Source: Patescibacteria group bacterium UBA2772 (lineage in GTDB: Bacteria > Patescibacteriota > Minisyncoccia > Moranbacterales > DUUL01). Taken from it: a DNA stretch of 64,000 nucleotides. Under the pieces are notes generated by a model. The model saw only the letters and a program-made list of their open reading frames with translations. It had not been told where the DNA came from and did no database searches. Each line of letters opens with the position of its first letter. The first letter of the stretch is position 1. Made by a program: the position numbers and the translations under genes. The DNA is taken from the NCBI GenBank assembly GCA_002352545.1, contig DEIO01000022.1, positions 81,417 to 145,416 on the forward strand, read 5' to 3'. Shown here in pieces: positions 1 to 7,870 of this stretch.

Positions 1-1
1 A

Positions 2-307
2 AAGGCTGCTTTTTGGAAATGCATCGGACAAAATTCTTTAGAAAAAGGAAACTTTTCAATAATGGGCGGTGCTATGCATAAATTTGATCCAGTTGGAATG
101 TCTGGTTTTTGGCTTTTGTGTGAGTCCCATCTTTCTTTCCATACATGGCCAGATGAAAAATATGTTTTTGTTGATCTTTTTTCTTGTGGTGATGCAGATA
201 GAACCAATCGAACAACAGAAGCTTTGATTGAAGAATTTGAAAAAATTGGAGGAAAGATTGAAAAGAGAAAGAATATCAAAAGAGGATTTGTATATAAAAA
301 AGAATAA
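2..307 (+). CDS. speD: S-adenosylmethionine decarboxylase proenzyme, 5'-truncated by the window edge
   Basis: AdoMet decarboxylase makes the aminopropyl donor for spermidine and self-cleaves to form a pyruvoyl cofactor. The frame is open to the window edge, so the ATG at 62 is probably internal and the first residues lie outside. The segment ESHLSFHTWPDEKY contains the Glu-Ser self-cleavage pair and the catalytic His of the short prokaryotic family, and FSCGD supplies the conserved Cys. The stop overlaps the next start (TAATG), so the two genes are translationally linked. No spermidine synthase is visible here. The family call is firm; only the N-terminus is uncertain. Confidence 0.88.
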   Translation, partial: KAAFWKCIGQNSLEKGNFSIMGGAMHKFDPVGMSGFWLLCESHLSFHTWPDEKYVFVDLFSCGDADRTNRTTEALIEEFEKIGGKIEKRKNIKRGFVYKKE

Positions 308-1059
308 TGAAGATTCAGAAGATAAAAATTAGAATTCTCAATCCTCCTAAGATTGATTTATTCGGAGTTCTTGATGAGTACATCACCAAGCTTTCAGAAG
401 GTGATGTTGTTTTTATTACCTCCAAGATTGTCAGTTTGCATCAAGGCAGGTGTGTGAAGGTTTCAAATGATGATAAAAGGGCTGTGAAGGATGAACTTAT
501 CTATAGTGAAGCCGACAGAGTGATTGATAGAGCCGAGTATCCAGATAATAGGAGGCTTTTGACAATCACTAAAAATTTGATGATTCGTGCTGCTGAAATT
601 GATGAAAGCAATGCAAATGGTTTTTGTATTCTGTTGCCAGACGATTCAAATGGTTTCGCAAAAGAAGTGCATGCTTATTTGAAGAATAAATTTCAATTAA
701 AACGTTTGGGCATTGTGATTACAGATAGTCACAGTGTGCCACTTCATCGTGGAGCGCTGGGAACAACAATCGGATATTTTGGAATTGAGCCACTCATCAG
801 TCATGTGGAGAAAGATGATATTTTTGGAAAAAAGTTCAAAGCTGAGGTGACAAACGTCGTGGATTCCTTGGCTGCAACAGCAGTTTTCATGATGGGAGAG
901 ACAGATAAAAGAACTCCAATGATGGTAATCGGTGATATTGATGACAGGGTGGTATTCTCTGATAAGGCGAATTATTCAGAGTTTTTAATCTCACCCGAGG
1001 ATGATATGTTCTCACCGATTTTGGAGAAGTTCAAAAAAACAAAAAACTTGAAAGATTAG
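307..1059 (+). CDS. CofE-like coenzyme F420-0:L-glutamate ligase family protein
   Basis: This 250-aa protein has the features of the F420-0:gamma-glutamyl ligase fold: an N-terminal GDVVFITSKIVSLHQGR segment, a central ITDSHSVPLHRGALG stretch matching the CofE metal/GTP-binding region, and the GETDKRTPMMVI segment near the C-terminus. CofE adds glutamates to F420-0. No other F420 gene is visible in the window, so the substrate here may differ. It overlaps speD by one base, implying one transcript. Family membership is clear; the exact reaction is inferred. Confidence 0.75.
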   Translation: MKIQKIKIRILNPPKIDLFGVLDEYITKLSEGDVVFITSKIVSLHQGRCVKVSNDDKRAVKDELIYSEADRVIDRAEYPDNRRLLTITKNLMIRAAEIDESNANGFCILLPDDSNGFAKEVHAYLKNKFQLKRLGIVITDSHSVPLHRGALGTTIGYFGIEPLISHVEKDDIFGKKFKAEVTNVVDSLAATAVFMMGETDKRTPMMVIGDIDDRVVFSDKANYSEFLISPEDDMFSPILEKFKKTKNLKD

Positions 1060-1072
1060 CAGAAAGAGTGTA

Positions 1073-2623
1073 TCATAAAAAGCGTTTCAAAAAGATAAAA
1101 TTTGGGGAATCGCCAAGTGGTAAGGCACTGGTCTCTGGTTCCAGTATTCGGGGGTTCGAATCCCTCTTCCCCAACAATTGAGTAAAATCGCCATTTTCCG
1201 GTGCATTAGCAAGGAATTTATATGGCATTTTAAAGCTTACTTTAGCCACTTGTTGGCTTTCAAGAGAAACGTTCGAAAGTATAATTTCGAGCGTTTTTCT
1301 TTTTTGTTGGTCATCCTGTTTCAAAAACTCTTTTTGTGCTTTATTAGCGGTTAAAAAGACTTTTTTGGTTTGTTCGAAAGTTCCTCGTCCTTTTGTCCTT
1401 TTTTGACTTAAAACAGTTTCTAAATCAATTTGCTCCTTTTCTAATTTCTTCATCTTATGTTCAAAGAGTTCTTCGCCAATCTTTTTCTCCAAAGAACGGT
1501 CTAAAAGGTCTTCTTGCTTTAATTTGCAAGCCTCAAGTTGTTTTCTGAGTGAAATCTCAAGCTCCTCAAATTCTTTTTGGTCATTGGTTTTCCTAAGACT
1601 GTTAGCTTCTGCTACAGTTTCAATTAATTCTTTCCTATAAAAAATCTGATTAAAGACTTTTGAAATCTGCTCATCTATCTTCTCGCTTCTTAGATATTTC
1701 CGATGTTCCTCACAATTTCCTTTGCCATTGGTGCAATAGTAATAAGTATGACCTTTCTTTTTGTCAGCAGTAAGAGCACAACCACATTTTTCACAAGTTA
1801 GAAAACTTCTGTAAGGATAGAAATGCTTTTTTCTTCTGCCTCTATGTTTTCCCTTTAAAACTTCTTGGACATCATCAAAAATTCTTTGAGAAATAATCGG
1901 TTCATGACTTCCTTTGTAAAAATTTCCATCTCTTTTGATAACTCCGTAATAGAAGGGACTGGAAAAGATACGATGAAGAATGCTTGTGTAAACTTTTGTA
2001 CCTCTGTCAGTCATAAGCCCTAATTTAAAAGATTCATTGATCATTTCTTTCAATGAATAGCCACCAGTTGCATATTTTCTAAATGTTTTTTGAAGAGGTT
2101 TTCTTTTCTCTTCGTTAACAAAAATAGTTTTCTCTAATTTGTTATTTTTATAACCAAAAGAAGCTCTACCTGGAAGACCGCCATTTTCTAATTTTGTTTT
2201 ATTACCTCTTAGAACATTAACACTTAAATCATCTGAATATTTTTTACCTACTCCAAAATCAATCAAAAGTAAAAACTTGTCAGTCGGATTATTAGCAATC
2301 TTTTTATCAATTGTTCTTATATTTTCAATTTTTCCATTTTCTAATCTTTCAACCAATCTTGCTCCATCAGTAATATTTCTAGTAAGTCTATCAATTTTCC
2401 AACAAAGTAATTGACAACCATCAGTTTTATCAATAAAGGATAACATTTCATTAAACTTAGGACGCCCTTCTTGTTTTGCGGATTGGCTTTCAGTAAAAAT
2501 TTTATCAATCAATATTTCTGAATTATCCGCCAACTTCTTTATTTCTGAAATTTGTGAATTAATCGACATTGCTTGTCGATCTTCATCTTCGGATGATTTT
2601 CTGGCGTAAATGATGTTTTTCAT
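1073..2623 (-). CDS. large serine recombinase (integrase) overlapping tRNA-Gln antisense
   Basis: This 516-aa protein shows three domains. The N-terminal resolvase-type catalytic domain has YARKSSEDEDRQ with the nucleophile Ser near residue 10, and CWKIDRLTRN near residue 95. A Recombinase domain spans about 150-270. A zinc ribbon (CEKCG...YYCTNGKGNC) lies at about 285-315, followed by a long charged coiled coil. The last ~30 residues (SNPRILEPETSALPLGDSPN) are encoded by the antisense of the tRNA-Gln gene. This is what remains when an integrase sits at an att site inside a tRNA. It lies 22 nt downstream of the Rep gene on the same strand. It is expected to catalyse site-specific integration and excision of the island. 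Confidence 0.93.
   Translation of the reverse strand: MKNIIYARKSSEDEDRQAMSINSQISEIKKLADNSEILIDKIFTESQSAKQEGRPKFNEMLSFIDKTDGCQLLCWKIDRLTRNITDGARLVERLENGKIENIRTIDKKIANNPTDKFLLLIDFGVGKKYSDDLSVNVLRGNKTKLENGGLPGRASFGYKNNKLEKTIFVNEEKRKPLQKTFRKYATGGYSLKEMINESFKLGLMTDRGTKVYTSILHRIFSSPFYYGVIKRDGNFYKGSHEPIISQRIFDDVQEVLKGKHRGRRKKHFYPYRSFLTCEKCGCALTADKKKGHTYYYCTNGKGNCEEHRKYLRSEKIDEQISKVFNQIFYRKELIETVAEANSLRKTNDQKEFEELEISLRKQLEACKLKQEDLLDRSLEKKIGEELFEHKMKKLEKEQIDLETVLSQKRTKGRGTFEQTKKVFLTANKAQKEFLKQDDQQKRKTLEIILSNVSLESQQVAKVSFKMPYKFLANAPENGDFTQLLGKRDSNPRILEPETSALPLGDSPNFIFLKRFL
1103..1174 (+). tRNA. tRNA-Gln (anticodon CUG)
   Basis: A full cloverleaf folds. The acceptor stem is TGGGGAA/TTCCCCA with discriminator A at 1174, the D-stem is GCC/GGC, the anticodon stem is 1128-1132/1140-1144 with one T-T mismatch, and the T-arm is GGGGG-TTCGAAT-CCCTC. 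The loop CTCTGGT puts anticodon CTG at 1135-1137. The first pair U1-A72 is typical of bacterial tRNA-Gln. CCA is not encoded. The antisense strand is the end of the adjacent recombinase gene, so this tRNA is probably the integration target. Confidence 0.93.
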
Positions 2624-2645
2624 GAATTTATTTTAATATGGTTTA

Positions 2646-3464
2646 CTAGTTTAAACCGAAAAGCTCCTCAAAAGCAAGTATTTCTTTTTTAAGATTTTTA
2701 TTTTTATCTAAATCATAGATTGAAAAGTTAAATTCTCCACAAAAATCACTAGTATAATCTTTAGAAAAATCCTTAACTTTTTCAAAATCTTCTTTGTAGA
2801 TACTTGTTAAAAAATTAATTCTTTCCTCGTTTCTTGAAATAACTGGTTGCTTTAAATCTCTTGAACAAAAATAACTCTTTTCTCCACGAAGTCGGTCTTC
2901 TGATAATTCTTTTCCCATATACTTAGCAAGATAATCAATTGTTTTTTTGGTGTCTTTTGCTCTTTTGATTTTTATAAAACCTTTGCCCCAAATTTCAGCA
3001 ATTCTCTTTTTTAGTAAATATGAGAGATTGAAAAAAATACAATGATAGTGAATAGCTCCTCTGTCTTGAAATTCAATAACTGTTATATATTTAAAAAAGC
3101 TTTTTTTCTGACCAGTGATTTCATAAGTTAATCTTTTTATGAATTTTGTAAATTCAAGATTAGCTTGTTTTACATTCTTTATATTTTCTTTGAAAGTTAG
3201 TGTTAAGAATGTTGGTTTTACAAGTTTTCCTTTTACATCCAACCACTGATTGATGTTTGCATACACGAGTCTAGTAAAAGTTTTCTTTGACCTACGAGAA
3301 GAAAGCCAACGATTTCGTACTTTCTCAACCTCGGTTTTTTTAGTGGGTTTTGAAATAAAGCCAGTATTAGGCGGAGGAGAACCGTATTTTATATATTCTT
3401 TATAACGGATAATTTCCAAACGGTCGCCAGACCTAACGGTTTTAACTCTAGTTTTATAGCTCAT
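2646..3464 (-). CDS. HUH-type rolling-circle replication initiator (Rep)
   Basis: The protein has 272 aa. It carries the ordered motifs of HUH endonucleases: motif 1 TFLTLTF (about residue 85), motif 2 GAIHYHCIFF with the metal-binding His-x-His (about 136), and motif 3 YLAKYMGK with the candidate nicking Tyr and a Lys (about 179). HUH Reps nick a double-strand origin to start rolling-circle replication of plasmids and ssDNA phages. The spacing resembles phage/plasmid Reps more than IS200 transposases. It sits directly upstream of the serine recombinase, suggesting an integrative plasmid or phage module. No virion gene is visible nearby. Confidence 0.75.
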   Translation of the reverse strand: MSYKTRVKTVRSGDRLEIIRYKEYIKYGSPPPNTGFISKPTKKTEVEKVRNRWLSSRRSKKTFTRLVYANINQWLDVKGKLVKPTFLTLTFKENIKNVKQANLEFTKFIKRLTYEITGQKKSFFKYITVIEFQDRGAIHYHCIFFNLSYLLKKRIAEIWGKGFIKIKRAKDTKKTIDYLAKYMGKELSEDRLRGEKSYFCSRDLKQPVISRNEERINFLTSIYKEDFEKVKDFSKDYTSDFCGEFNFSIYDLDKNKNLKKEILAFEELFGLN

Positions 3465-3500
3465 ACTTTCTCATTAAGTGTTATTATTATCAAGTCCCAC

Positions 3501-3550
3501 TCTTGAGCCTCTCTCCCTTTGCCTCCGGCAAAGCTCGAGCCGTCTCAAGA
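3501..3550. repeat. two-stem inverted repeat in the Rep upstream region
   Basis: The outer arms are TCTTGAG (3501-3507) and CTCAAGA (3544-3550). The inner arms are CTTTGCC (3517-3523) and GGCAAAG (3527-3533) with a 3-nt loop. It lies in the 298-nt gap (3465-3762) upstream of the rep gene and overlaps the 3' end of the 46-aa ORF. It could be a terminator for that ORF or part of a replication origin; nothing in the sequence decides between these. Confidence 0.5.
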
Positions 3551-3685
3551 AGAGAACGCCTGATACAAATCAACCAATGAATTTAGAAATTCATCAGCAG
3601 TTTCATTTGAAAGATTCAAATCATAGTATTTTTTAAAATACTCTTTGATTTCATCTCTTCGTTTTTGGCTGAATTTGTAAGACAT
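3545..3685 (-). CDS. small conserved-looking protein, 46 aa
   Basis: The ORF runs from ATG at 3685 to TGA at 3545. The protein starts MSYKFSQKRRDEIKEYF and ends DEFLNSLVDLYQAFSS. It is highly charged and predicted helical. It resembles short proteins I associate with Patescibacteria genomes (a KYY-x-L/I-S-x-E-x-A-x-x-F/L pattern), but that is recollection and was not searched. A TAGTGTTTTTT stretch lies just before the start, as it does before the next gene upstream (4539). Function unknown. Confidence 0.5.
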   Translation of the reverse strand: MSYKFSQKRRDEIKEYFKKYYDLNLSNETADEFLNSLVDLYQAFSS

Positions 3686-3690
3686 CAAAA

Positions 3691-3712
3691 AACACTACTT
3701 GTTAATAGTGTT
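3691..3712. promoter_or_regulatory. inverted repeat AACACTA-N8-TAGTGTT before the 46-aa ORF
   Basis: Perfect 7-bp arms lie at 3691-3697 and 3706-3712, six bases upstream of the minus-strand ATG. A degenerate version of the same motif (4547-4567) precedes the 258-aa gene. The recurrence suggests a shared element-encoded operator. It could also act as a terminator for the gene ending at 3763, since on the minus strand it is followed by TTTTTT. Confidence 0.45.
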
Positions 3713-3762
3713 ATTTTATAATAAGTTGTTTACGCACTGTTACCCGTAAAGGCGTAATAACT

Positions 3763-4539
3763 TTATTCTAGGTATTTTCCGTTGATTTTAATGCAAGCTG
3801 TCTTGCCTGTATTGAAGTCTATAAAATCATCAATTTCAGTTGCTTTGTAAACTTTCTCTTTTACAATCTCACAAGCCCGATGAATTTTCCGCCATTTGTA
3901 TTCAATATCTTTAAAAGTGTTTTCTGAAATTTCTCTAAAAGGAAACTCTTGACTTAAATCATCAGAGTTAAAGATATGTTTTAAAATATAGTGAGAATTT
4001 GTTTTTTTACTATTGAGCGAAATAGGAATTGCCTTTTCTTGAAAATACAAAATGCTTTTCTTAGAGTTGAAATCAAATCCCATTTCTTCTTCCTTACCTA
4101 AAAAAGGTAAGATTTTTTTATAAAGCTTTTCCATAAACAATAGATATTCTTCTTTATCAGATTTTGGGAGCGGATCATCTGGACCAAAAGAAGGGAAAAG
4201 CCAATCTAAATTATTGTTGATATTTTTAGGTTGGATTCCATGAAAAACATTGTGTAAATTTCTAAATGAAAACATTGGATCTAATTGGTGAAGTGCTTTT
4301 TCTTTTATTTCTCTTTTTTGATTATGTATTTTTCTGTCTTTATATCCAAAATCATAGCCTTTATCTGCATTAAGTTCGGCTCTTTTAACTCTGATTTCCT
4401 TTCCTTCTTCTTGAATTTGTTCAATAAATTCTGGAACTGTTTTAATTATTTTTATAAAATCAGAAATAACTTGATAGGAATCAAGGGAATTTTTACTGTT
4501 TTTGAATTTTTTAATAAGTTGTTGGAGTTTTTTGGACAT
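3763..4539 (-). CDS. hypothetical protein, 258 aa, mobile-element cargo
   Basis: I do not recognise this protein. The start is placed at the ATG at 4539 (MSKKLQQLIKKFKN). A GTG 12 nt further up would add MFFS, but it falls inside the T-run of the repeated upstream motif. The protein is soluble, Lys/Glu-rich and predicted helical at the N-terminus. It contains FGPDDPLPKSDKEEYLLF mid-protein and a C-terminal DFIDFNTGKTACIKINGKYLE. No nuclease, helicase or DNA-binding motif stands out. It lies between the Rep/46-aa ORFs and the divergent methyltransferase. Confidence 0.6.
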   Translation of the reverse strand: MSKKLQQLIKKFKNSKNSLDSYQVISDFIKIIKTVPEFIEQIQEEGKEIRVKRAELNADKGYDFGYKDRKIHNQKREIKEKALHQLDPMFSFRNLHNVFHGIQPKNINNNLDWLFPSFGPDDPLPKSDKEEYLLFMEKLYKKILPFLGKEEEMGFDFNSKKSILYFQEKAIPISLNSKKTNSHYILKHIFNSDDLSQEFPFREISENTFKDIEYKWRKIHRACEIVKEKVYKATEIDDFIDFNTGKTACIKINGKYLE

Positions 4540-4637
4540 ACTAAAAAACACTAATTGATTAATGGTTTATTGTAGAGAAAAATTAGAGAACTGTCTAGAA
4601 TGAATTTTATTAACCAAATAATAGCAAAAAGACAATT

Positions 4638-4752
4638 CCTTATTTCTTCTAAGAAAGGTTTTAGTAAATTATCGCCTTAGTGCCGTCAAGTCCGCTTTGC
4701 TACCTTGACCGCAGGCGATAATTTACTCTTTTACTGATAAGAAGAATTAAGG
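4638..4752. repeat. nested inverted repeat containing a 43-nt hairpin core (copy 1)
   Basis: Three nested stems are visible. The outer arms are 4638-4650 and 4740-4752 (12 of 13 pair), the middle arms 4663-4677 and 4713-4727 are a perfect 15 bp, and the inner stem is GTCAAG (4685-4690) with CTTGAC (4704-4709). The core between the middle arms is matched, in reverse orientation, at 8149-8190. It fills the gap (4540-4847) between the divergent 258-aa gene and the methyltransferase. It is too long and elaborate for a simple terminator and lacks a T-tract immediately after the stem. Confidence 0.75.
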
Positions 4753-4847
4753 GAGATTATTCTGTTTGCATAACTAAGTAAGAGGTAATATACTAAATTA
4801 GAAAGTTTCAAACAATTAAACACTCGTATTTAAATTACAATAGAATT

Positions 4848-5912
4848 ATGGCAAAATCTTTAAATACAAATTTACATAAAGCAAATAAAGCAAAAAAGGA
4901 CGAGTTTTATACTCAACTTGTTGATATTGAAAAAGAATTAAAACACTACAAAGAACAGTTTCGTGATAAAGTGGTATATTGCAATTGTGATGATCCATTT
5001 GAAAGTAACTTTTTCAAATATTTTGCAAATAATTTTAATGCCCTTGGTTTAAAAAGTCTTATTGCTACGAGTTACAAGCCATCGCCAATTGCTAATACGC
5101 AACTTAGTTTCTTTGGTAATGATAAAACCATTGTTCCAAAAAAAGGGCGTCCAAAAACAACGGCAAACAAGTTTATTATAAATGAAGTTAGTGACTTAGA
5201 TGGTGACGGCGCTTTTGATTTGCGTGATATTGCCGAACAACTAAAAGCAAATAAAAATAACGAATGGGCACCACTTAAAGGCGAGGGAGATTTTAGAAGT
5301 GAAGAAAGTATTGAACTTTTAAAACAAGCAGATATTGTTGTAACTAATCCGCCTTTTTCATTATTTAGAGAATACATGGCTCAATTAATAGAATATAATA
5401 AAAAATTTCTGATTCTAGGGGATCAAAATGCCATTACCTATAAAGAAACCTTTCAGTTGATTATAGAAAATAAAGTATGGACTGGTTATGATAATGGTGG
5501 AACAAAATGGTTTCAAGTTCCTATGGATTATGATATTCCAACAGAAACGAGAAAGAAAATTGAAAATGGTGTTAAATATTTTAGTATGGGTCGTATTATG
5601 TGGTTTACGAATTTTGATACAGAAAAACGCAATCAAAAAATGACTTTATATAAAAAATATTCGCCCGAAGAATTTTCAAAATATGATAATTACAATATTT
5701 TAAATGTTGACAAGGTTGCTGACATACCTATGGATTATAAAGGTTTGATGGGTGTCCCAATTACATTTGTTGATAAGTATAGCCCCAAACAATTTGAAAT
5801 ATTGGGAATAGCTAATTCTGCAAGGTGGATTGGTCATGAATGTTTTACTTTAATTAATGGGAGGAAAATATATAACCGAATTTTAATTAAAAATAAGAAA
5901 CCACAAAAATAA
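4848..5912 (+). CDS. EcoRI-family adenine-specific DNA methyltransferase
   Basis: The 354-aa protein matches the M.EcoRI family along its length. The N-terminal KKDEFYTQLVDIEKELKHY is followed by VYCNCDDPFESNFFKYF, and the catalytic N6-adenine motif IV is TNPPFS at about residues 166-171. NGGTKWFQVPMDYD lies further down. The family methylates adenine in short palindromes and normally protects DNA from a partner nuclease. An EcoRI-like nuclease is not seen; the next nuclease is the broken DUF262-HNH gene. Two bases separate it from the following membrane-protein gene, so these form an operon. Confidence 0.88.
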   Translation: MAKSLNTNLHKANKAKKDEFYTQLVDIEKELKHYKEQFRDKVVYCNCDDPFESNFFKYFANNFNALGLKSLIATSYKPSPIANTQLSFFGNDKTIVPKKGRPKTTANKFIINEVSDLDGDGAFDLRDIAEQLKANKNNEWAPLKGEGDFRSEESIELLKQADIVVTNPPFSLFREYMAQLIEYNKKFLILGDQNAITYKETFQLIIENKVWTGYDNGGTKWFQVPMDYDIPTETRKKIENGVKYFSMGRIMWFTNFDTEKRNQKMTLYKKYSPEEFSKYDNYNILNVDKVADIPMDYKGLMGVPITFVDKYSPKQFEILGIANSARWIGHECFTLINGRKIYNRILIKNKKPQK

Positions 5913-5913
5913 T

Positions 5914-6597
5914 ATGAAAAAACTATTTGAGTGTTTTAAAATAAAATTTTGTATTATTATCTGGATAATTTTACTGATACTAATTATTTTAGTTTTTAAA
6001 AAACCGCTTATTTCTGTTTGCGATTATTTAAAGGAGTATTCTTCAGCCATAGTAGCGTTCGTTGCAATTTTAGGATTTGTATTTGGACAGTCATGGCTTG
6101 ATACTTCAAAAGAGAAAATGAAAGGAAAACTTGACAATGATATCGCACGAAAGTATTTAAAAGCAATTTTGCGAGTAAGAGACTCTATGAAGATTGTAAG
6201 AAATCCATTTATTTCAATAGGTGAAATGCAAGCTGCTCTCAAGAAAAAAGGTTTTGAGTCAGGGGATTATAGAGATCAAGATAAAGTAAATAAATCCGTA
6301 TATTCTCTAAGAATGAGCAAGGTTCAAGAAGCATGGACAGGTCTTGAAGAAATTCTTGTGGACGCAGAAGTTTCCTGGGGAAATGAAGCTGTAAATGTGC
6401 AAATAGGCCTAGATAGGTTAATGAGAGACCTAAATAGTACCGTGTGGCTTTTTGTGAATTCTTCAGAAACTTTTTATAAAAAATCAGATAAAAATCATAA
6501 GGTTCTTTATGGCTCTTATGATGAAAATGATGAATTTGCAAAAAATGTAAATTTAGAAATTGAAAAAATAAGAACTTTTTTAAAGAAACATTTATAA
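5914..6597 (+). CDS. hypothetical membrane protein between methyltransferase and DUF262 nuclease
   Basis: This 227-aa protein has two N-terminal membrane segments (residues about 10-30 and 40-60, the second AIVAFVAILGFVFGQSW). A mainly helical cytoplasmic domain of about 165 residues follows, with no enzyme motif I can name. It starts 2 nt after the methyltransferase stop and lies 23 nt before the DUF262 reading frame. It is therefore probably co-expressed with both. Its place inside a modification/nuclease operon suggests a defence accessory role, which is inference only. Confidence 0.7.
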   Translation: MKKLFECFKIKFCIIIWIILLILIILVFKKPLISVCDYLKEYSSAIVAFVAILGFVFGQSWLDTSKEKMKGKLDNDIARKYLKAILRVRDSMKIVRNPFISIGEMQAALKKKGFESGDYRDQDKVNKSVYSLRMSKVQEAWTGLEEILVDAEVSWGNEAVNVQIGLDRLMRDLNSTVWLFVNSSETFYKKSDKNHKVLYGSYDENDEFAKNVNLEIEKIRTFLKKHL

Positions 6598-6620
6598 TAT
6601 CATTTAAGCATTTAAAATAT

Positions 6621-7739
6621 ATGAAAATAGACCTGCATAAAATAAGAATTGCAGAAGTTGTAAAAAACTATAAAGACAGTGCCGAAGAAGGAGCTAGTGC
6701 TTTTGGCGGTAAATTGGATATTCGTCCAAAGTATCAGAGGGAGTTTGTTTACAATGGGAAACAGCGAGATGAAGTGATTAGAACTATTTAAAATGGTTTT
6801 CCTTTAAATGTAATGTACTGGGTGAAAAAAGAAGATGGGAGTTTCGAAGTGCTTGATGGACAACAAAGGACAATTAGTATTGCTCAATTCGTAAACGGGG
6901 ATTTTTCAATTGAATTTAATGGAAGAATCGCAATGTTTCACAATTTAACCAAAGAAGAGCAAGAACAAATCTTAGATTATGATCTGATGATTTATTATTG
7001 TGAGGGAAACGATAAAGAAAAACTTGATTGGTTTAAGATTATTAACATTGCTGGTGAGAAATTATTTCCTCAAGAACTTAGAAATGCTGTTTACACTGGG
7101 CCTTGGCTTTCTGACGCAAAATTGAAATTTAGTAAAACTAATTGCGCAGCTTATTTATTGGCGAATGATGGCGGACACCTAATGACAGGTTCTCCTATTA
7201 GACAAGAGTATCTGGAAACTGCAATTTCTTGGATAAATAACGGAGAAATCGAAGAGTACATGGCAAAACACCAGCATGATAAAGATTCAGATGAATTGTG
7301 GAAATATTTTCAAAATGTAATTGCCTGGGTACGCGAAGTTTTTTTAAATTATCGAAAAGAGATGTCAGGTGTGAATTGGGGCGAACTTTATAACGAATTT
7401 AAAGATAAAAAGTTTGATTCAGAAAAATTGGAAAAAGAAATAAAAGAATTAATGCAAGATGAGGATGTAACAAAAAAGTCTGGTGTCTATCCTTTTGTGC
7501 TTACTCGGAAAGAAAAATACCTTTCCATTAGAGCATTTACACCAAACATGAAACGAGAAGCATATGAACGACAAAATGGTATTTGTAAGGATTGTAAGGG
7601 TGAAAATAAAAACAAAAAATGGGAAATAGGAGAAATGGAAGCAGATCATATTGATCCGTGGCACGAAGGAGGAAAAACAACTGCAGAAAATTGTCAGATG
7701 TTATGTAAGGAATGTAATAGAAGAAAATCTGGTAAATAA
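6621..7739 (+). pseudogene. DUF262-HNH endonuclease interrupted by an in-frame TAA
   Basis: Translation from ATG 6621 gives MKIDLHKIRIAEVVKNYKD...GKLDIRPKYQREFVYN, the usual DUF262 N-terminus, and stops at TAA 6789-6791. The same frame continues as NGFPLNVMYW, then VLDGQQRTISIAQF (the DGQQR nucleotide-binding motif) and a C-terminal HNH nuclease: CKDCKG, EADHIDPWHEGG, ENCQMLCKECNRRKSG. A single changed base (for example AAA to TAA) would explain the break. An ATG at 6813 could re-initiate a protein lacking the N-terminal ~64 residues. DUF262-HNH proteins are GmrSD-type modification-dependent nucleases or related defence nucleases. Confidence 0.85.
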
Positions 7740-7816
7740 AACTTATACTGTAAGGTGACAGTTTGGAAGAATCTTTATTAATTTTTCAAAACCCACATTC
7801 GAACTTCATCCCACAG

Positions 7817-7870
7817 CCCCAACAGCTAATAAAAAAGACATCCATCCAGATGTCTTTTTTGCTGTTGGGG
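7817..7870 (-). terminator. long terminator hairpin next to the tRNA-end fragment
   Basis: The stem AAAAAAGACATC (7831-7842) pairs with GATGTCTTTTTT (7849-7860) around a 6-nt loop. It is extended by CCCCAACAGC (7817-7826) and GCTGTTGGGG (7861-7870). On the minus strand it directly follows a tRNA 3' end, which is the expected order for a tRNA gene and its terminator. The pairing is symmetric, so it could also stop transcripts from the DUF262 gene. Confidence 0.75.

Noticed and set aside
2646..3464. IS200/IS605 TnpA as the HUH protein
   Set aside because: Length (272 aa) and motif spacing fit plasmid/phage Reps; no TnpB or IS ends are seen next to it.
3481..3550. CRISPR-like repeat
   Set aside because: Only nested inverted repeats occur; there is no regularly spaced direct-repeat array anywhere in the window.
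6621..7739. Stop-codon reassignment as an explanation for the internal TAA
   Set aside because: TAA, TAG and TGA all end other genes here (for example TGA at 1073, 11037 and 52987). Known CPR recoding concerns TGA only.
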